DNA from: SHXO01 sp964523885
GTDB lineage: Bacteria > Pseudomonadota > Gammaproteobacteria > Burkholderiales > SHXO01
NCBI GenBank assembly: GCA_964523885.1
Contig: CAZFYX010000025.1
Coordinates: 75,735-139,734 of the forward strand
Direction of reading: 5' to 3'
Length of the DNA stretch: 64,000 nt
Part shown: positions 61,060 through 64,000 of the stretch, one piece after another
Numbering within the stretch: position 1 is the first letter of the stretch
Layout: every line of letters starts with the position of its first letter
The notes under the pieces: generated by a model
What the model saw: only the letters and a program-made list of their open reading frames with translations
Database searches by the model: none
What the model was told of the DNA's origin: nothing
Position numbers and translations under genes: made by a program

Positions 61060-61147
61060 GCACGCGCGCCGCGGCCCCGTACCCGGACCCCGTCGCGACG
61101 CGCCGCCCGCGCTGCCCGCTCACCTCAACCCTCCACGGAGCATCAGA

Positions 61148-61627
61148 TTGCAGATCGCCAAGAACACCGTCGTATCGCTCACCTACCGCCTGCTGTCGGC
61201 TGACGGCAAGCTGATCGAGGAGACGAGCGAGCCCATCAGCTACCTGCACGGGGGCTACGACAGCATCTTCCCGCGGGTGGAATCCGAGCTGGACGGCAAG
61301 CAGACCGGCTTCGCGGTCGACGTGCCGCTCGAGCCCGACGACGCGTTCGGCGAGTACGACGAGCAGCTGGTGCGGGTGGAGTCGCGCAAGCTGTTCCCGC
61401 CGAACCTGAAGGTGGGCATGCAGTTCGAGGGCAGCTCGGAGGACTCGGGCGAGACCCGCATCTACACCGTCACCGATATCGCCGACGACAAGGTCGTGGT
61501 GGATGGCAACCATCCGCTGGCCGGGCAGCGCGTGACGTTCTCGTGCGTGGTGACCGAGGTGCGCGCCGCGAGCGCCGAAGAGGTCCAGCACGGCCACGTG
61601 CACGGGGCGCACGGGCACCATCACTGA
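61148..61627 (+). CDS. slyD: FKBP-type peptidyl-prolyl isomerase, SlyD
   Basis: A 159-residue cytoplasmic prolyl isomerase, chaperone and metal-binding protein. SlyD features: VVSLTYRLLSADGKLIEE, YLHGGYDSIFPRVESEL, the insert-in-flap chaperone domain (PDDAFGEYDEQLVRVESRKLF) and a His-rich tail (HGHVHGAHGHHH) able to bind Ni. The start is TTG at 61148, with a purine-rich GGAGCA sequence before it. Followed by repeat locus E. Confidence 0.93.
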   Translation: MQIAKNTVVSLTYRLLSADGKLIEETSEPISYLHGGYDSIFPRVESELDGKQTGFAVDVPLEPDDAFGEYDEQLVRVESRKLFPPNLKVGMQFEGSSEDSGETRIYTVTDIADDKVVVDGNHPLAGQRVTFSCVVTEVRAASAEEVQHGHVHGAHGHHH

Positions 61628-61730
61628 AAAGCGTGAAAAGGTGAAAAGGTGAACGGTGAACACGGGTGGTAACGCAACGATTCGCGCGCAGCCTCCCTTC
61701 ACCTCTTCACTGCTTCACCTTTTCACCTGC
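61626..61730. repeat. Tandem/inverted repeat hairpin locus E (slyD to pqqE gap)
   Basis: The left array at 61626-61660 repeats GTGAAAAG with variants (GAAAAGC, GTGAAAAGG, GTGAAAAGG, GTGAACGG). The right array at 61698-61730 has four inverted units (TTCACC, CTTCAC, CTTCACC, TTTTCACC). It starts inside the slyD stop and ends next to the pqqE stop, so it lies between convergent genes. The unit is the same as in locus C. Confidence 0.85.
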
Positions 61731-61731
61731 G

Positions 61732-62892
61732 CTAACCGACCGGCGTCGAATCCTTCTCGCTCAGCTTGCGCGAGTTGCGGTCGTCCCGGAACACGATCGG
61801 GTGCACGCTCACCCGCTTCTCCTGCGGCTGCTGGGCCTTCTCCACCACCTCGGTGACGCGGTGATGCTCCGGTGACAGGCTGCAGATCGGATCGGTGTTC
61901 TCCGCATCCCCGGTCAGCATGAAGGCCTGGCAACGGCAGCCGCCGAAGTCCTTCTCCTTGTCCGGGCAGGAGCGGCAGGGCTCCTTCATCCACCCGGTGC
62001 CGCGGTAGCGGTTGAAGCCGGGCGACTCGTTCCAGATCCACGCGATGTCGTGGTCGCGCACGTTGGGGAAGGTGAGTCCCGGCAGCATGCGCGCCTCGTG
62101 GCAGGGCAGGGCCAGACCGTCGGAGGTGACGTTGAGGAAGGTCGTGCCCCAGCCGTTCATGCATTTCTTCGGCCGGTCGGCGTAATAGTCGGGCACGACG
62201 AAATACACCTTCATCTTGTTGCCGATCCGGGCCCGGAACTCGTTGGTGATCTGTTCCGCGCGGGCGAGCTGCTCGCGGCTGGGCAGGAGTTGGTCGCGGT
62301 TGACCATCGCCCAGGCGTAGTACTGGGTGTTGGCGAGCTCGACGTGATCGGCGCCCATCGCCTCGGCCATCTCGAGGATCTGGCCGATGTGGTCGATGTT
62401 CATCCGGTGCAGCACGATGTTGAGCACCATGGGGTACTCGTACTGCTTGATCAGCTTCGCCACCTTCGACTTCAGCTCGAAGGTCTTGGTGCTGGAGAGG
62501 AAGTCGTTCATCTCCCGCGTGGAGTCCTGGAACGAGAGCTGGATCTGGCCCAGCCCACCCTCGCGGAACGCGGCGATGCGCTTCTCGGTCAGGCCGATGC
62601 CCGAGGTGATCAGGTTGACGTAGTAGCCGAGCTTGCCAGCCTCGGCGACCATGATCTCCACGTCGTCGCGCATGAGCGGTTCGCCGCCGGAGATGCCCAG
62701 CTGCACCGAGCCCAGCTCGCGCGCCTGGCGGAACACCCGCAGCCAGTCCTGCGTGGACAGCTCGGGGCCGTACTGGGTGTAGTCGGTGGGGTTGTAGCAG
62801 AACACGCAATGCAGAGGGCACTTGTAGGTGATCTCTGCATTGACCCACAGCGGCCGGCTAACCGGACTTGGCACTGATCCAGCCTTTTCCAT
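61732..62892 (-). CDS. pqqE: PQQ biosynthesis radical SAM protein PqqE
   Basis: A 386-residue radical SAM enzyme that forms the Glu-Tyr carbon-carbon bond in the PqqA peptide, working on the PqqD-bound substrate. The radical SAM cluster is C-x3-C-x2-C (KCPLHCVFCYNP), with SGGEPLMRDD following. The SPASM clusters are in KKCMNGWGTTFLNVTSDGLALPCHEA region and CRSCPDKEKDFGGCRCQAF. The ATG at 62892 (MEKAGSV) places a 35-base overlap with pqqD, so the two are tightly coupled. Confidence 0.96.
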   Translation of the reverse strand: MEKAGSVPSPVSRPLWVNAEITYKCPLHCVFCYNPTDYTQYGPELSTQDWLRVFRQARELGSVQLGISGGEPLMRDDVEIMVAEAGKLGYYVNLITSGIGLTEKRIAAFREGGLGQIQLSFQDSTREMNDFLSSTKTFELKSKVAKLIKQYEYPMVLNIVLHRMNIDHIGQILEMAEAMGADHVELANTQYYAWAMVNRDQLLPSREQLARAEQITNEFRARIGNKMKVYFVVPDYYADRPKKCMNGWGTTFLNVTSDGLALPCHEARMLPGLTFPNVRDHDIAWIWNESPGFNRYRGTGWMKEPCRSCPDKEKDFGGCRCQAFMLTGDAENTDPICSLSPEHHRVTEVVEKAQQPQEKRVSVHPIVFRDDRNSRKLSEKDSTPVG

Positions 62893-63142
62893 GCGCGACC
62901 TCCAGGAACTGAACGACGTCGGCGCGCAGGTCGACGCCGGGGAAGGCACTTTCCAGGTCCTTGACGATGTCGTCGACGCTGCGCGTGCCGTCCACGCGTT
63001 TCATGATCTCGCCCGCGCTGCCCTCGAGCTTCACCATTCCTTCCGGGTAGAGCAGCACGTGGCACTGCTGCGCGGGTTCCCACTGGAAGCGGAACTGCCG
63101 GCGCAGCTCGATTGGGCTCCAAAGGGGCAGGTTCGTGCTCAT
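62858..63142 (-). CDS. pqqD: PQQ biosynthesis peptide chaperone PqqD
   Basis: A 94-residue RiPP recognition element protein that binds the PqqA precursor peptide and presents it to PqqE. It shows the winged-helix family pattern: QFRFQWEPAQQCHVLLYPEG, MVKLEGSAGEIMKRVDGTRSV and LRADVVQFLEVAHGKGWI. It lies between pqqC (10-base gap) and pqqE (35-base overlap). Confidence 0.96.
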   Translation of the reverse strand: MSTNLPLWSPIELRRQFRFQWEPAQQCHVLLYPEGMVKLEGSAGEIMKRVDGTRSVDDIVKDLESAFPGVDLRADVVQFLEVAHGKGWISAKSG

Positions 63143-63152
63143 CGCATTTCCC

Positions 63153-63866
63153 TCAGGCCTTCGGCCCGATCCCCAGGTTGACCTGCATCGAATCGAGCAT
63201 GCTCCACAGCACGTCGAGCTTGAACTGCAGGATGTCCAGCGCGCGCTCCTGCTGCTCGCGCGTGCGGTAGTGGTCGAGCGTGAAGCCGAGCGCGAACTGC
63301 ACGTCGCGGCGTGCCTCGGTCAACCGCTTGCGGAAGTAGAAGTACCCTTCCTTGTCGATCCACGGATAGTGATCGGGCCAGGTGTCCAGGCGTTTCTGGT
63401 GGATCTCCGGGGCGAACATCTCCGTGAGCGACGAGGTCACCGCCTCCTGCCACGGGCGCGTGCGCGCGAAGTTGATGTAGGCGTCCACCGCGAAACGCAC
63501 GCCGGGCAGCACGTGCTTCAGGGAGGTGATGTCGTCGCGCTTCAGGCCGACTGCCTCGCCCAGCCGCAGCCAGGCCTCGATGCCGCCTTCCTCGCCCTGG
63601 CGGCCGTCGTGGTCGATGATGCGTGTGATCCACTCGCGCCGCACCTCGCGTTCGGGGCAGTTCGACATCACGGCGGCGTCCTTCAGCGGGATGGCGATCT
63701 GGTAGTAGAAGCGGTTGTACACCCAGCCCTGCACCTGCTCGCGGGTGCAGCCGCCGCCGTTCATCGCGATGTGGAACGGATGGTGGATGTGGTAGCCCTT
63801 GCCCTTCGCCCGCAGCTGCGCCTCGAATTCCTCGCGCGTCCACGGCAGCCGTTCGGGTGCGCCCAT
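63153..63866 (-). CDS. pqqC: Pyrroloquinoline-quinone synthase PqqC
   Basis: A 237-residue cofactor-free oxidase catalysing the final ring closure and eight-electron oxidation to PQQ. Conserved blocks: YHIHHPFHIAMNGGGCTREQ, GWVYNRFYYQIAIPLKDAAVMSNCPE written in part, EGGIEAWLRLGEAVGL and FYFRKRLTEARRDVQFALG. Typical residues for the active site (His in HHPFH, Arg and Tyr in the helical bundle) are present. Ten bases separate it from pqqB upstream. Confidence 0.97.
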   Translation of the reverse strand: MGAPERLPWTREEFEAQLRAKGKGYHIHHPFHIAMNGGGCTREQVQGWVYNRFYYQIAIPLKDAAVMSNCPEREVRREWITRIIDHDGRQGEEGGIEAWLRLGEAVGLKRDDITSLKHVLPGVRFAVDAYINFARTRPWQEAVTSSLTEMFAPEIHQKRLDTWPDHYPWIDKEGYFYFRKRLTEARRDVQFALGFTLDHYRTREQQERALDILQFKLDVLWSMLDSMQVNLGIGPKA

Positions 63867-63876
63867 CGGCGGCCTC

Positions 63877-64000
63877 CTAGATCTCGAGCTCCATGCCGTC
63901 GAACGCGACCTCGATGCCGGCGCTGGCGAGCTGTGCGCGCTGGGTCGAGTCCTCGTCGAGGATGGGATTGGTATTGTTGATGTGGATGAGCACCTTGCGC
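63877..64000 (-). CDS. pqqB: PQQ biosynthesis protein PqqB, 3' end only
   Basis: The last 40 codons of pqqB run off the right edge of the window. The frame reads KVLIHINNTNPILDEDS, the conserved C-terminal metal-ligand region of the PqqB metallo-beta-lactamase-fold hydroxylase, and ends with a TAG at 63877-63879. The start, and any pqqA, lie beyond base 64000. Confidence 0.93.
   Translation of the reverse strand, partial: RKVLIHINNTNPILDEDSTQRAQLASAGIEVAFDGMELEI

Overview
The window is a 64 kb, gene-dense, very GC-rich chromosomal segment from a motile Gram-negative bacterium, most likely a betaproteobacterium. The evidence is the combination of blocks: glnE next to a YhdP/AsmA-like giant, a Nit-type amidase and tldD; dapA-bamC; DUF1841-nth-rnfB-like; aat-bpt; and an uninterrupted fliE-to-fliR locus under an NtrC-type FleS/FleR pair. 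I cannot assign a genus. There are no rRNA or tRNA genes, prophage, intact insertion sequences or CRISPR arrays.

Layout. 1-2.1 kb: 3' part of alaS. 2.2-10.4 kb: housekeeping and small-enzyme genes (SRPBCC protein, HDOD/EAL protein, phosphomannomutase, YheT hydrolase, ilvE, DsbA/FrnE-type oxidoreductase, membrane adenylate cyclase). 10.5-19.7 kb: glnE, yhdP, nitrilase, tldD. 19.9-26.8 kb: lone cyclic-nucleotide-binding protein, BtuF-like corrinoid-binding protein, a 434-bp element with perfect 33-bp terminal inverted repeats, a cobalamin adenosyltransferase/ECF sigma/anti-sigma operon, and a CHASE-PAS-PAS-GAF-GGDEF diguanylate cyclase. 26.8-31.0 kb: a periplasmic quinoprotein-associated cluster with two metallo-beta-lactamase-fold proteins (one intact, one missing most metal ligands), a fused SoxYZ-like carrier and two small cytochromes c. 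31.0-40.5 kb: a minus-strand series with DUF1841, nth, an RnfB-like ferredoxin, a 1181-residue NfnAB-like fused oxidoreductase, pyrD, a crotonase, bpt, aat and sodC. 40.6-54.8 kb: fleS-fleR then fliEFGHIJK and fliLMNOPQR, with a well-matched sigma-54 promoter in front of fliE. 54.8-61.6 kb: methyltransferase, dapA, bamC, WalJ-like hydrolase, small lipoprotein, DUF7931 protein, RoxA-like ribosomal oxygenase, peroxiredoxin, SlyD. 61.7-64.0 kb: PQQ biosynthesis genes pqqE, D, C and the 3' end of pqqB on the minus strand, leaving the window.

Two themes join distant parts. First, PQQ synthesis at the right end and the quinoprotein relay cluster at 27-31 kb imply a PQQ-dependent dehydrogenase elsewhere in the genome; what the relay proteins do is not established. 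Second, at least six intergenic gaps hold the same kind of structure: a short tandem-repeat array followed by its inverted complement, able to form a long imperfect hairpin, with a repeat unit that differs between most loci. Two of these lie inside the flagellar gene series (fliH-fliI and fliP-fliQ), one separates slyD from pqqE.

Limits: all functions are inferred by reading translations and motifs; no database search was possible. Several starts are TTG or GTG and were chosen by overlap with the preceding stop codon, ribosome-binding sequence or family N-terminus.
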